From assembly GCA_017531305.1 (NCBI GenBank), contig JAFXLG010000043.1, positions 1 through 33,270 on the forward strand: 33,270 bases of DNA, written 5' to 3'. Numbering within the stretch: position 1 is the stretch's first letter; each line of letters begins with the position of its first letter. The notes beneath the pieces are model-generated. The model made no database searches. It had not been told where the DNA came from and saw only the letters and a program-made list of their open reading frames with translations. This DNA comes from Alistipes sp. GTDB lineage: Bacteria; Bacteroidota; Bacteroidia; Bacteroidales; Rikenellaceae. Position numbers and translations under genes: made by a program. Of the stretch, positions 1 through 9,328 are shown piece after piece.

Positions 1-933
1 GATATATTTCTCAGCCAATGCAACATCTCGTTGTTTAAGTGCTGTATCAACAATACCTCGCATGGCACGCGCTGAATAGCCAAAACGAGAGATGGAATTG
101 AGCTGAAACCAGCTATGCATAGCTTCATTGTCGGCACTCAAACTCTTGTTAAAGTAACCGTTGAAGCTAAGACCTATATGATCCACACTATGAGGGAAAA
201 AGAAGTCGTCAGATGAAGTAACACCGTAGCTAAACATCTTATTCGATAACTGTCCATTTTCCAGCAATGCCAACAACGCATAACGCCTGCGCACAGGGTC
301 TTGGGCTGCCACTTCAGGAGTAACGATTTTAAGAATTTTATCCCACTCGCCCTGCTCTGCCAAAAACTCCACGCGATAGATACGCTCTCGGACTCTATTC
401 TCCTTAGTCGAATACGACACCACACACCCTGCCACGATTAAAATAGAAGGCAAGATATAGAGATTTAGTGAGCTTAGATTTGGCTTAGACCTATCATCCT
501 TTTTAGAGGTTACAAGCCACACGAGCAATGCCACCACGAGCGACACGGCGACAATGAGTAGAGTATTACCAAGCATAGTGAATTGAGCCTGAAATGCGAG
601 CAAAGCACCAACCGCCACAAACGAGAGCCACATCCTATCGCTACGCTTAGTCAAACGATATACCACCACATCGGCAGAAAACATCACAAGCCACGCAAAC
701 AAAGTCTGCAACAATGCTCCAAGCCATGCCCAGCGATAGAACTGCAACAGAAAAGCACCAACGTAATCGGGATAATCCGCCAAATAACGCGCCTGCAACT
801 GAGTAAAATCGGGCAAGGTAGAGAAAAAACTCATAGCCTCCATCCAACGCAACGTGTTGGGGTATATCAAAATCCAGAACAAATATACCAAAGGCAAAAG
901 CACCAAAGAATGACGTAATACTATCTTTTTCAT
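1..933 (-). CDS. Polytopic membrane protein, DUF6057-like, C-terminus beyond left edge
   Basis: An open frame starts at the ATG complementary to 931-933 and runs uninterrupted for 311 codons off the left end of the window, so the protein is partial. The visible part has about five hydrophobic segments (roughly residues 9-25, 67-92, 101-115, 121-142 and 157-174), then a soluble region from about residue 180 with helical, TPR-like character (EFLAEQGEWDKILKI). The start lies 15 bp after the stop of the beta-propeller lipoprotein gene, so the two are probably co-transcribed. The five-span N-terminus with a TPR-like C-terminal half recalls the DUF6057 proteins of Bacteroidota, but that match is from memory and not certain. 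No catalytic motif is visible. Function unknown; a role with the neighbouring lipoprotein in an envelope process is inference. Confidence 0.8.
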   Translation of the reverse strand, partial: MKKIVLRHSLVLLPLVYLFWILIYPNTLRWMEAMSFFSTLPDFTQLQARYLADYPDYVGAFLLQFYRWAWLGALLQTLFAWLVMFSADVVVYRLTKRSDRMWLSFVAVGALLAFQAQFTMLGNTLLIVAVSLVVALLVWLVTSKKDDRSKPNLSSLNLYILPSILIVAGCVVSYSTKENRVRERIYRVEFLAEQGEWDKILKIVTPEVAAQDPVRRRYALLALLENGQLSNKMFSYGVTSSDDFFFPHSVDHIGLSFNGYFNKSLSADNEAMHSWFQLNSISRFGYSARAMRGIVDTALKQRDVALAEKYI

Positions 934-948
934 AACAATATGCAAACT

Positions 949-2388
949 CTACTCAAACAACGCTTTAACTTGATCAATAGGCAACTTGACCTCACCTAAA
1001 ATAAACTCAGGCACATTATATGACTTAAGACGCCAAGTATTGTGCTGAGGATTCTGTTGTGGCAACAAGAATGGCTTAGTGCAGACGCCATCCTTATCAA
1101 CATGAGCGAAATATAGGCGAGTGAATCGACCATCGAGTCTTCGCGAGCCAACCACCACCCAACGACTATTGGAAGACCATGCGTGACAGCTCTCTGCCTG
1201 AGTAGAATTCAGCGCCGAAACATCAACTGCTTGCATACTCTGCAAGTCGATCATAGCCATATCTGCCTGCTTATGCCAAATGGGGAAAGTTGCGCAATCA
1301 GATGAGGTATAAAGCAGATACTTACCATCGGGCGAAAGGCGTGGGAATGAGGCACTAAGACCACCCTCACGCGAATTATAGAGGGTATCGACCTGCTCCA
1401 AGAGTTGACCACGCTCCTGATCGAAGCCAACACGCAAGATATCATATCGAAGTTCTCTGCGCTTCTCGGGCAAAGCGACAGGACGTGCCGAGCAGAAATA
1501 GAGTGCCTTGCCATCGGGCGACCATGCAGGGAATGTCTCCATACGGGTAGAGTCCATAAATCGCTGATCTACCAGCATTTCGCCCTTCTCGGTATCGTAT
1601 ATCATCAGGTCGGAATCTTTATCATAAACTTCTATCTTTTGATCTCCCACACCGAAAAACGCCTGAACGGTATTGTTTGACGAATAAGCCACATAACGTC
1701 CTTGTGGATTCCACATAGGATATACGCCTTGCTTTTTGGGACCGATTTCAGGGAAGCTGACCTTCGATATCTTACCATCCTTAAAGAACACAGTACCGCC
1801 ACCTTTGCCTCTGGCGTGGAACATCATCTCATCGGGCGAAAAATTCTTGAACGAGTGACAATTTACACACCCCTCGTTATTGACGGAATTATCGACCAGC
1901 ACCTTCTCTACAAAAGATGTCAAATCGCGCTGATAAAGTCCCATCTGTCGCCAACCCTCATAGCTTGGCTCGATAAGGCGATAGGCGATCCAAGGATCTA
2001 TCTGATCGGGAGAAACATGAATTTCAAAAGGCTTAAACTCAATACCTTGAGGTTCATCTTTGGTCCAGATCGAGACCGTCACACTCAGGCTCTTACCTGC
2101 ACTCTTAGCCAACAGCGCATGCCACTCTTCGAGTGGAAAATCGACCAGCCCCTTACGTCCTTCAACCTCTAAAACCAGCCCTCCATCTACCGCTACATCA
2201 GCCTTGATATACTCGGCTCCCGTGATAGAGAAATTCAGAGGAGCAATATTGGATGGTATGGTGACACCCACATAATCAGGAAAAATCACAGGTTGCTCCG
2301 AGGACTTGCGCTCCGCCACCGTAGGGAAACTACTGCAAGCACTGACCACAAAAGCCAAAAGAGCAACCGCCAAAAGTTTAAATTTCAT
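949..2388 (-). CDS. Lipoprotein with CxxCH haem-binding motif and TolB/PD40-type beta-propeller
   Basis: 479 aa. The N-terminus is a lipoprotein signal with lipobox VSAC (Cys18), so the protein should be anchored in an envelope membrane. A single CVNCH motif (residues 174-178) has the form of a covalent c-type haem attachment site. After it come at least four PD40/TolB-like repeats with WSPDG-type cores (about residues 223-238, 286-300, 348-362, 401-415), which suggest a beta-propeller. Residues 30-170 form a beta-rich N-terminal part without a recognised motif. Such proteins are often annotated in Bacteroidota as TolB-like or cytochrome c biogenesis proteins; I see no experimental function to transfer. 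A Bacteroidetes promoter box lies 33 bp upstream, and the membrane protein gene follows 15 bp downstream. Whether haem is really bound is not shown by sequence alone. Confidence 0.85.
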   Translation of the reverse strand: MKFKLLAVALLAFVVSACSSFPTVAERKSSEQPVIFPDYVGVTIPSNIAPLNFSITGAEYIKADVAVDGGLVLEVEGRKGLVDFPLEEWHALLAKSAGKSLSVTVSIWTKDEPQGIEFKPFEIHVSPDQIDPWIAYRLIEPSYEGWRQMGLYQRDLTSFVEKVLVDNSVNNEGCVNCHSFKNFSPDEMMFHARGKGGGTVFFKDGKISKVSFPEIGPKKQGVYPMWNPQGRYVAYSSNNTVQAFFGVGDQKIEVYDKDSDLMIYDTEKGEMLVDQRFMDSTRMETFPAWSPDGKALYFCSARPVALPEKRRELRYDILRVGFDQERGQLLEQVDTLYNSREGGLSASFPRLSPDGKYLLYTSSDCATFPIWHKQADMAMIDLQSMQAVDVSALNSTQAESCHAWSSNSRWVVVGSRRLDGRFTRLYFAHVDKDGVCTKPFLLPQQNPQHNTWRLKSYNVPEFILGEVKLPIDQVKALFE

Positions 2389-2420
2389 ATCTAAAAACTA
2401 TTTACATCGAACAAATAAAA

Positions 2421-2428
2421 CAAATATA
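2421..2428 (-). promoter_or_regulatory. Candidate -7 box for the CxxCH lipoprotein gene
   Basis: On the minus strand this reads TATATTTG, an exact match to the Bacteroidetes -7 consensus TAnnTTTG. It lies 33 bp upstream of the ATG at 2388, giving a leader of about 25 nt. A clear -33 TTTG was not identified. Confidence 0.6.
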
Positions 2429-2593
2429 AGAAAATTTATTCACATTATACAACTTTTAGATTCCAAAAAAGCTACTTGAAAATTTTTATCGAAGATTTTT
2501 TGCACACGGCATTAAAATGGGTCTATCGGCAAAATATGCATCATAGGTCTATTATTATTAAGGTGTAAATGCCCGATTTTAGATTTTTATTTG

Positions 2594-2602
2594 TATATTT
2601 GC
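2594..2602 (+). promoter_or_regulatory. Candidate -7 box for valS
   Basis: TATATTTGC matches the Bacteroidetes consensus TAnnTTTGC exactly. It would start transcription near 2609 and give a leader of about 63 nt before the valS ATG. The -33 element is not obvious. Confidence 0.65.
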
Positions 2603-2609
2603 GGTCAAC

Positions 2610-2643
2610 TTTATCCGCCCTAAGATAGCGGATTATAAAGCGG
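2610..2643 (+). other. Stem-loop in the valS 5' leader
   Basis: ATCCGC (2613-2618) and GCGGAT (2628-2633) form a perfect 6-bp stem with a 9-nt loop. It can be lengthened outward by CTTT/AAAG pairing across a 3-nt bulge. It sits immediately after the predicted transcription start of valS. It lacks a U-run and is too small for a T-box. Its role, if any, is unknown. Confidence 0.4.
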
Positions 2644-2671
2644 CAATAAACGAATTAAAAATATAAAATCT

Positions 2672-5296
2672 ATGGTAGCAGACAAGTACACACCACAAGA
2701 GATTGAATCCAAGTGGTATGAGTATTGGATCGAGAACAAACTTTTCCACTCAGAGCCTGATGCTCGTGAGCCTTACACAATAGTTATCCCACCACCCAAC
2801 GTAACAGGTATGTTGCACATGGGACATATGCTCAACAACACGTTGCAGGATGTTTTGATGCGCCGCGCCCGTCAGCAGGGCAAAAATGCTTGCTGGGTAC
2901 CAGGTACCGACCACGCATCTATCGCCACCGAGGCGAAGGTTGTGGCAAAGCTCAAGGCTGAGGGTATCGACAAGGCTTCGCTTTCGCGCGAGGAGTTCTT
3001 GGCTCACGCTTGGGAGTGGAAGGAGAAGCACGGAGGTATCATCTTGCAGCAGTTGCGCAAGTTGGGTGCATCGTGCGACTGGGATCGTACTTGCTTTACT
3101 ATGGACGAGCCACGTACTCAGAGCGTAATCAAGGTATTCTGCGACCTTTACGAAAAGGGCAAGATCTACCGTGGCGTACGCATGGTGAACTGGGATCCAT
3201 CGGCAAAGACTGCGCTCTCGGATGAGGAGGTAATCTACAAGGAGTCACAGGGTAAGCTCTACTACCTGCGTTATCAGGTAGAGGGCTCGGATCGCTATCT
3301 GGTTGTAGCTACCACTCGTCCTGAGACCATTCTGGGCGATACTGCAGTCTGCCTCAACCCTAACGATGAGCGTTATGCCGACATCCCTGAGGGAGCAAGA
3401 GTAATCGTACCATTGGTAGGTCGCTCGATTCCAATCATACGCGATGAGTATGTCGATATCGAGTTCGGTACGGGAGCCTTGAAGGTTACACCTGCGCACG
3501 ATGTGAATGACTACATGTTGGGCGAGAAGTACAATCTGGAGACTATCGACATCTTCAACGATGATGGTACGATCAACGACAAGGTAGGCATGTATGTTGG
3601 TGTGGATCGTTTCGACTGCCGCAAGCAGATCGAGAAGGATTTGCAGGATGCAGGTCTGATGGAGAAGGTTGAGCAGTACACCAACAACGTAGGTTATTCG
3701 GAGCGTACGGGAGTGGCTATCGAGCCAAAGCTCTCGATGCAGTGGTTTATGTCGATGGCAGAGATCGCCGAGCCTGCGACAAAGGCTGTATTGGAGGATT
3801 CCATCAAGTTTATCCCTGCAAAATATAAGAACACTTATCGCCACTGGATGGAGAACATCAAGGATTGGTGCATCTCGCGTCAGTTGTGGTGGGGTCAGCG
3901 TATTCCTGCATACTATTTACCAAAGGGTGGTTACGTCATAGCCGAGACTGCAGAGCAGGCTTTGGAGAAGGCACGCGAGAAGGCTCAAGATCCAACATTG
4001 CAACTCTCTGACTTGCGTCAGGATGAGGATGTTCTCGACACATGGTTCAGCTCATGGTTGTGGCCTATCTCTGTTTTTGACGGAATCCGCAACCCTGAGA
4101 ACGAGGATATTAAGTATTACTACCCTACCAGCGACCTGATCACAGGTCCAGATATTATCTTCTTCTGGGTAGCACGTATGATCATGGCAGGTTACGAATA
4201 CCGAGGCGAGAAGCCATTTGGCAATGTATATTTCACAGGTATCGTGCGCGACAAGTTGGGTCGCAAGATGTCTAAGCAGCTCGGCAACTCACCAGATCCA
4301 CTTGATCTGATTGCCAAGTATGGTGCCGATGGTATGCGTGTAGCGATGATGCTCTCTTCTTCGGCAGGAAACGATGTGATGTTCGATGAGGCTCTTTGCG
4401 AGCAGGGACGTAACTTCGGTAACAAGATCTGGAATGCCTACCGTCTGATTTCGATGTGGCAGGTGGATAAGAAGCAGGAGCAGAGCGAGAATAACCGTCT
4501 CTCAATCGAGTGGTTTAAGCAGACGCTCTCGAAGGCGATCGCCGAGATCAACGACCTCTTTACATCATATCGCATCTCGGAGGCATTCATGCGTATCTAC
4601 AAGCTCTTCTGGGATGACTTCAGCGGTTGGTATTTGGAGATGGTTAAACCTGCGTACCAGCAGCCTACAGACAAGGAGACAATGGAGGCTACGAAGTATT
4701 ACTTTGATCAGCTTATGCGCCTGATCCACCCATTCATGCCATTCGTCACAGAGGAGATCTGGCAGGATCTTGCACCACGTGCCGAGGGCGAGTCAATCAT
4801 GTACGCGCCAATGCCTAAGGCTGAGCAGGTGGATGAGAAATTGCTCTCGCGTTTTGATCTTGCCACAGAGGTTATCACAGGCATCCGCAACGTACGCAAG
4901 CAGAAGAACATCGCTCAGAAGCAGGCGTTGGAGCTCAACGTAATCGCAGATGAGAACTACCCTGCAGAGTATGCTCCAGTGATTGCCAAGATGTGTAACT
5001 TGAGCCAGATTAACCTCATCGAGGAGAAGGATCCTACTGCCGATGCCTTCATCGTCAAGACCACTCAGTATTTTGTACCGATGGGTGAGATGATCGACAA
5101 GGAGGCAGAGCTAAAGAAGCTCTCAGATGAACTCACATATTTGGAGGGATTCCTCGCAAGCGTAATGAAGAAGCTCTCTAACGAGCGTTTCGTAAGCTCA
5201 GCTCCAGAGAAGGTAGTTGCCAACGAGAAGGCTAAGAAGGCTGATGCCGAGGCTAAGATCGCAGCTATCAAGGAGCGTATGGAGGCACTCAAATAA
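2672..5296 (+). CDS. valS: Valyl-tRNA synthetase
   Basis: 874 aa, the usual length for ValRS. It charges tRNA-Val in the cytoplasm. Class I signatures are present: HMGH at residues 49-52 and KMSKQ at about 532-536, the second being a variant of KMSKS with Gln in the last position. The central insertion (about residues 190-340) contains the editing-domain style sequences ATTRPET and TPAHD, as expected for the CP1 domain that hydrolyses mischarged Thr-tRNA. The anticodon-binding region follows, and the last ~65 residues are a Lys/Glu-rich coiled coil typical of ValRS. The gene has its own promoter and leader hairpin and heads a run of six closely spaced plus-strand genes. The ATG at 2672 fits the family N-terminus ([15 protein letters not shown]). 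Confidence 0.98.
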   Translation: MVADKYTPQEIESKWYEYWIENKLFHSEPDAREPYTIVIPPPNVTGMLHMGHMLNNTLQDVLMRRARQQGKNACWVPGTDHASIATEAKVVAKLKAEGIDKASLSREEFLAHAWEWKEKHGGIILQQLRKLGASCDWDRTCFTMDEPRTQSVIKVFCDLYEKGKIYRGVRMVNWDPSAKTALSDEEVIYKESQGKLYYLRYQVEGSDRYLVVATTRPETILGDTAVCLNPNDERYADIPEGARVIVPLVGRSIPIIRDEYVDIEFGTGALKVTPAHDVNDYMLGEKYNLETIDIFNDDGTINDKVGMYVGVDRFDCRKQIEKDLQDAGLMEKVEQYTNNVGYSERTGVAIEPKLSMQWFMSMAEIAEPATKAVLEDSIKFIPAKYKNTYRHWMENIKDWCISRQLWWGQRIPAYYLPKGGYVIAETAEQALEKAREKAQDPTLQLSDLRQDEDVLDTWFSSWLWPISVFDGIRNPENEDIKYYYPTSDLITGPDIIFFWVARMIMAGYEYRGEKPFGNVYFTGIVRDKLGRKMSKQLGNSPDPLDLIAKYGADGMRVAMMLSSSAGNDVMFDEALCEQGRNFGNKIWNAYRLISMWQVDKKQEQSENNRLSIEWFKQTLSKAIAEINDLFTSYRISEAFMRIYKLFWDDFSGWYLEMVKPAYQQPTDKETMEATKYYFDQLMRLIHPFMPFVTEEIWQDLAPRAEGESIMYAPMPKAEQVDEKLLSRFDLATEVITGIRNVRKQKNIAQKQALELNVIADENYPAEYAPVIAKMCNLSQINLIEEKDPTADAFIVKTTQYFVPMGEMIDKEAELKKLSDELTYLEGFLASVMKKLSNERFVSSAPEKVVANEKAKKADAEAKIAAIKERMEALK

Positions 5297-5303
5297 AACG
5301 CCA

Positions 5304-6815
5304 GTGCTTAGAAAGATCACACCACTGCTTTTTGCTCTATTGTTCGGGCTTATGGCTTGCAACAAAGAGCAAAGTGGTGTGTGCATGAGTGTAGCACCGA
5401 GAGCTTCGCACACGATTTTGCCCCCTTCGGTAGAGTACGACCCGCACCTATGGTCGCAAAACATAGTGATGCGCGGCATAGACTCCTCGGCTTGGGATAT
5501 TGCATGCCGAAGAGTCAAGCAGATGGGAGTGAAGAGAATGCGAATGATGGTGATGCCTTCGTGGTGGGAGCCGATAAACGACAATGATGACGCAAATCAG
5601 ATTGCATGGGATAGGTTGACTCTCTCTTCGGTCGAGATGCAGTCGTTATATAAAGCGTTGGATCTGGCGCAGAGTGAAGGGATTGATATCACGATGGTCG
5701 CTTGGGGTTGCCACAAATGGTGCGGTCACATTATCGACAAGCAGTATCGCTCCAACCAAAAATATTTCTTAGCGGAAGAGAACTCCACGGAGGATTGGTG
5801 TATCCCCTCGAAGCAGTTAGAGGAGTGGGCAGAGAGCATATCGGCACTCTTGCAGCACCTAATCGTAGAGAGAAAATATAGTTGCATCAAGGCTTTAACG
5901 CTAATCAACGAACCAAGTTGGTCATACAGAATTGATGGCGTGGTTGACGCCGAGCATTACTCCAAGATGTGCCATGTGGTAGATGAGCGACTAAAGCGAG
6001 ACGGCGTGCGCGATAAGCTGAGGTTTGATCTCTCGGATGATGCCGAGAATATCAACTTTCTGCAACACGCCACACGTAGCGTTGACGATATTGCTGACTC
6101 CTACAACTCGCACACCTACAAATTCGGATACGAGACCCCCAACAGCCAAATCGAGGCGTGGGAAAGAGCCAATATAGAGGTGGTTGCTCCAACAGGCAAG
6201 CCGCACTACATCGGCGAGTTCGGATCGAACCAGAATGTGGGAGCTTCGCGACAAAGAGACATAGACCGCTATGAGCGAGGTGTTTTAATGGCACGCATAG
6301 CTCTTTCGTTGATGAACGCAGGAGCCGCTGGGGTAAGCTATTGGTCGATGGTAGATCAATACTACGCCTTTACGGATTCATACGAGTCGATGCAGCAATT
6401 AGGTTTGTGGCGCTCGGCAAAGAGTGAATACCAAAGCGAGCCATACTACGATGATATAAAGCAAGATTTTGAGCCACGAGCGCAGTATTGGGCATATTCG
6501 CTATTAACGCGCCATATAGGCAGAAGCGAGATCTACCCATTAAAAACAGGCAACGAGTTTGTCGCCGCATCGGCTTTTCGCAATGAGCAGGGGAAGTGGG
6601 TTTATGTCATAGCCAATGGCTCAGATGAAAAATTTGCGGCACAGATAGAAAACCAAGCACTCCGCAGATCAAGATTCAGCCACTATGGTTATAGCAAGGA
6701 GAAATTACCTCAAAGCGACTGCATGATCGAGACCGACAAGATGTTATGTTCGCGCAAAGGAGTATTGAACATTGAGGTTGAAGCACAGAGCATGGCGGTA
6801 TTTGTAGAGAAATAG
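5304..6815 (+). CDS. Lipoprotein glycoside hydrolase, clan GH-A (GH5/cellulase-like)
   Basis: 503 aa from a GTG start at 5304, 7 bp after the valS stop. An in-frame ATG at 5217 lies inside valS and would put about 29 arginine-rich residues before the signal peptide; the GTG start instead gives a clean lipoprotein signal (LRKITPLLFALLFGLMAC, Cys19). The catalytic part is a TIM-barrel type: NEP with Glu203 is the likely acid/base and GEFG with Glu305 the likely nucleophile, the spacing expected of clan GH-A retaining enzymes. A shorter C-terminal part (about 440-503) looks beta-rich. Substrate cannot be told from sequence; GH5 or a close relative is my best guess. The protein is probably surface or periplasmic. 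It is odd to find a secreted carbohydrase inside a valS-rnhA housekeeping run. Confidence 0.8.
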   Translation: MLRKITPLLFALLFGLMACNKEQSGVCMSVAPRASHTILPPSVEYDPHLWSQNIVMRGIDSSAWDIACRRVKQMGVKRMRMMVMPSWWEPINDNDDANQIAWDRLTLSSVEMQSLYKALDLAQSEGIDITMVAWGCHKWCGHIIDKQYRSNQKYFLAEENSTEDWCIPSKQLEEWAESISALLQHLIVERKYSCIKALTLINEPSWSYRIDGVVDAEHYSKMCHVVDERLKRDGVRDKLRFDLSDDAENINFLQHATRSVDDIADSYNSHTYKFGYETPNSQIEAWERANIEVVAPTGKPHYIGEFGSNQNVGASRQRDIDRYERGVLMARIALSLMNAGAAGVSYWSMVDQYYAFTDSYESMQQLGLWRSAKSEYQSEPYYDDIKQDFEPRAQYWAYSLLTRHIGRSEIYPLKTGNEFVAASAFRNEQGKWVYVIANGSDEKFAAQIENQALRRSRFSHYGYSKEKLPQSDCMIETDKMLCSRKGVLNIEVEAQSMAVFVEK

Positions 6816-6820
6816 AGAAT

Positions 6821-7276
6821 ATGGCAGATATAACGATATATACAGACGGAGCAGCGCAAGGCAACCCAGGGCGAGGAGGCTTCGGGGTGGTGCTATTGTC
6901 GGGACCACATCGCAAAGAGCTGGCTTCGGGTTTTCGCCTGACGACCAACAATCGCATGGAGCTAATGGCGGTATGCGTGGCGTTGGAGGCTCTGAAGTTT
7001 GAGGGGAGCAACGTCACCATCTATTCAGACTCGAAATATGTGGTCGATGCCGTCAATCAGCGTTGGGTATTTGGCTGGGAGCGCAAAGGCTTTGCGGGCA
7101 AGAAGAATCCCGACCTATGGATGCGTTTCCTGAAGGTATATCGCCGTCACAATGTACGTTTTGTGTGGGTTAAGGGACACGCCTCAACTGTAGAGAACAA
7201 CCGTTGCGATGAGTTGGCGGTAACTGCCGCAAATGGCGAGGTGCTGCACGAAGATACAGGATATAAACCAGAGTAA
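6821..7276 (+). CDS. rnhA: Ribonuclease HI
   Basis: 151 aa, typical for a stand-alone RNase HI that cuts the RNA strand of RNA-DNA hybrids. All catalytic residues are visible in order: Asp9 (YTDGAAQGNPG), Glu47 (NNRMELMA), Asp70 (YSDSKYVV), His120 (KGHAS) and Asp130 (NRCDELA). There is no N-terminal hybrid-binding domain. It starts 5 bp after the glycoside hydrolase stop and ends 3 bp before the next gene, so it is almost certainly translated from the same mRNA. Confidence 0.97.
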   Translation: MADITIYTDGAAQGNPGRGGFGVVLLSGPHRKELASGFRLTTNNRMELMAVCVALEALKFEGSNVTIYSDSKYVVDAVNQRWVFGWERKGFAGKKNPDLWMRFLKVYRRHNVRFVWVKGHASTVENNRCDELAVTAANGEVLHEDTGYKPE

Positions 7277-7279
7277 GGG

Positions 7280-7633
7280 ATGGATATCGAGACAGTAAGA
7301 GAGTATTGCCTCTCGAAGAGAGCCGCAACCGAGGAGTTCCCATTCGATGATACGACACTTGTGTTTAAGGTCGCAGGCAAGATGTTTGCCTGCATGCCTT
7401 TGGAGAAAGCCGATATGTTGATCCTAAAGTGCGATGCCGAGTATGCTTTGGAGCTAAGAGAAGAGTATTCAGCTATAGAGCCAGCTTGGCACTTTAACAA
7501 AAAGTATTGGAATCAACTCCGCATATCGGAGTTGGAGGAGGGGCTGCTAAAGCGACTTATCGACCACTCATACGATGAGGTGATACGGAAAATGCCCCGC
7601 AAATTAAGAGAAGAGATAGAAACCTTAGAATAG
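7280..7633 (+). CDS. MmcQ/YjbR family protein
   Basis: 117 aa, the normal size of the family. The N-terminal FPFDDTTLVFKVAGKMFA stretch and the central HFNKKYWNQL stretch are the characteristic YjbR/MmcQ blocks. The fold resembles a double-wing DNA-binding domain (CyaY-like), and members are annotated as possible DNA-binding proteins, but no function is established. The gene is packed between rnhA (3-bp gap) and the MBL hydrolase (7-bp gap). Co-transcription with rnhA hints at nucleic-acid metabolism, which is only inference. Confidence 0.85.
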   Translation: MDIETVREYCLSKRAATEEFPFDDTTLVFKVAGKMFACMPLEKADMLILKCDAEYALELREEYSAIEPAWHFNKKYWNQLRISELEEGLLKRLIDHSYDEVIRKMPRKLREEIETLE

Positions 7634-7640
7634 AGCTACA

Positions 7641-8417
7641 ATGAAAATCACATTCTTGGGAACAGGAACATCACAAGGAGTCCCTGTCATAGGATGCCGT
7701 TGTGAGGTATGTCTTTCGACCGATGAGCGCGACAAACGCCTGCGTACCTCGGCGATGATAGAGTGTGATGATATGCGCATAGTGATTGATGCAGGTCCCG
7801 ACTTCCGTCAGCAGATGCTCCGTACGGGCGTACGCACTCTGGACGCTATACTGCTCACTCACGAGCATAAGGATCACACGGGTGGACTGGATGATGTGAG
7901 GGCATTCAACTTTGTGGACTACCCCACCATTCGCCCAATAGATATCTACGCCACAAGCCGTACGGCTGAGGTTGTGCGCAAGGATTTCGACTACGCTTTT
8001 GTGAGCAATAAATATATAGGTGTGCCAGAGATGAGACTCCATGAGTTTGACCCCACGAAGGTTTTTACTGTAAAAGGTCACACTATCACCCCTATCCGCG
8101 GACACCACTCCAATCGTTTCGAGGTGACGGGATTCAGAATTGGCAAGATGGCATATCTGACCGATTTCAAGGAGCTGATGGAGGGCGAGATCGAGAAGCT
8201 GCGCGGCGTAGAACTTTTGGTAGTAAATGCTCTGAGATTTGAGCCACACTACTCGCATTTTTGTGTAGAGGAGGCACTGAATCTGATCAACGAGATCAAA
8301 CCCGAGAGAGCTTACCTCACGCACCTTTCGCACGCCATTGGTCTTCACGCCGAGTGTGAGAAGAAACTACCCGCAGGAGTTAGCTTGGCTTACGATATGC
8401 TGAGTGTAGATATATAA
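7641..8417 (+). CDS. MBL-fold metallohydrolase, PhnP-like phosphodiesterase type
   Basis: 258 aa. The metallo-beta-lactamase signature THEHKDH (residues 73-79) supplies His74, His76, Asp78 and His79. Further metal ligands are likely His155 or His156, Asp175 (YLTDF) and His228/His231 (THLSH). The N-terminus GTGTSQGVPVIGC with Cys pairs (CRCEVC) is typical of the PhnP/phosphoribosyl cyclic phosphodiesterase branch and of related RNase Z-like enzymes. Substrate is unknown: a cyclic phosphodiester or another small phosphodiester is plausible. It lies 7 bp after yjbR and 26 bp before the SDR gene, in the valS run. Confidence 0.85.
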   Translation: MKITFLGTGTSQGVPVIGCRCEVCLSTDERDKRLRTSAMIECDDMRIVIDAGPDFRQQMLRTGVRTLDAILLTHEHKDHTGGLDDVRAFNFVDYPTIRPIDIYATSRTAEVVRKDFDYAFVSNKYIGVPEMRLHEFDPTKVFTVKGHTITPIRGHHSNRFEVTGFRIGKMAYLTDFKELMEGEIEKLRGVELLVVNALRFEPHYSHFCVEEALNLINEIKPERAYLTHLSHAIGLHAECEKKLPAGVSLAYDMLSVDI

Positions 8418-8443
8418 GGAGAAACTAATAAAAAAGAGAAGAT

Positions 8444-9262
8444 ATGAGCAACAAATTAAACGGTAAAACCGTAGTCATCACAGGTGCTTCATCGGGAATC
8501 GGCGAGGCTATGGCTAAGGTGTATGCCCAGATGGGTGCCAAGGTGGTACTTGGCGCACGACAGGCTGATAAGTTGGATGCCTTGTGCAAGGAGATCAACT
8601 CTCAAGGAGGTAAGGCTGTTTACTCGGCATGTGACGTTACGAAGGTAGAGGATTGTCAGAAGTTGATTCAGACAGCGGTTGATAACTTCGGAGGGATAGA
8701 TGTCTTGATCTGCAACGCGGGTATCTCGATGCGCGCATTGTTCGATGATCTGGATCTGAGTGTATTGCATCGTCTGATGGATGTTAACTTCTGGGGTACG
8801 GTATATTGTACTAAGTTTGCATTGCCTTATCTTCAGCAGTCTAAGGGCTCGCTGGTCGGCATCTCATCGGAAGCTGGCATCCACGGTCTGCCAGGCAGAA
8901 CGGGTTACTCGGCATCGAAGTTTGCCATGACAGGATTTTTGGAGACTATCAGAATCGAGAACCTCAAGAAGGGGTTGCACGTGATGGTAGCTTGCCCTGG
9001 TTTTACTGCATCGAATGTGCGCTTCTCGGCTCTCACTGCCGATGGCTCACAGCAGGGCTCTACCCCACGCGAGGAGGGCAAGATGATGACAGCCGAGGAG
9101 GTTGCACACATTGTTGCACGTGGCATTGCACGCCGCAAGCGTCTTTGCCTGATGGAGGCAGAGGGTCGCGCCACACACTTTGTGAAGAAGTTCGCCCCAG
9201 GAATTGTTGACAAACTCTTCTATTGGGTAATGTCCAAAGAGCCAGATTCTCCGTTTAAGTAG
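8444..9262 (+). CDS. Short-chain dehydrogenase/reductase (classical SDR)
   Basis: 272 aa. Rossmann nucleotide-binding motif TGASSGIG (residues 13-20), NAG (91-93), and the catalytic set Ser141 or Ser142, Tyr155 and Lys159 in YSASK. The Arg in GARQ after the second strand suggests NADP(H) preference. The C-terminal ~50 residues are basic and hydrophobic, as in SDRs that associate with membranes. Substrate unknown. It is the last gene of the valS run, and a strong hairpin terminator follows 66 bp downstream. Confidence 0.9.
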   Translation: MSNKLNGKTVVITGASSGIGEAMAKVYAQMGAKVVLGARQADKLDALCKEINSQGGKAVYSACDVTKVEDCQKLIQTAVDNFGGIDVLICNAGISMRALFDDLDLSVLHRLMDVNFWGTVYCTKFALPYLQQSKGSLVGISSEAGIHGLPGRTGYSASKFAMTGFLETIRIENLKKGLHVMVACPGFTASNVRFSALTADGSQQGSTPREEGKMMTAEEVAHIVARGIARRKRLCLMEAEGRATHFVKKFAPGIVDKLFYWVMSKEPDSPFK

Positions 9263-9328
9263 AAAGTGTTGTTGATTGCTTTAAAGGCAATACGTTTCTT
9301 AAACACAAGTGACGTTGTTTAACAAATA

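Noticed and set aside
583-918. 111-codon plus-strand frame and two short minus-strand frames (174-425, 647-847) at the left end
   Set aside because: They overlap the continuous minus-strand frame 1-933, which has coherent transmembrane helices; the two minus-strand frames are in other phases.
4265-4279. KMSKQ instead of KMSKS in ValRS as a sign of altered activity
   Set aside because: Gln at the last position is a known kind of variation in class I synthetases, and the rest of the enzyme is complete; no reason to suspect loss of function.
5217-5303. Upstream ATG start for the glycoside hydrolase at 5217
   Set aside because: It lies inside valS and would add an Arg-rich stretch before the signal peptide; the GTG at 5304 gives a standard lipoprotein signal.
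7671-8348. 225-codon open frame on the minus strand opposite the MBL hydrolase gene
   Set aside because: Antisense to a gene with intact catalytic motifs; composition is that of a shadow frame.
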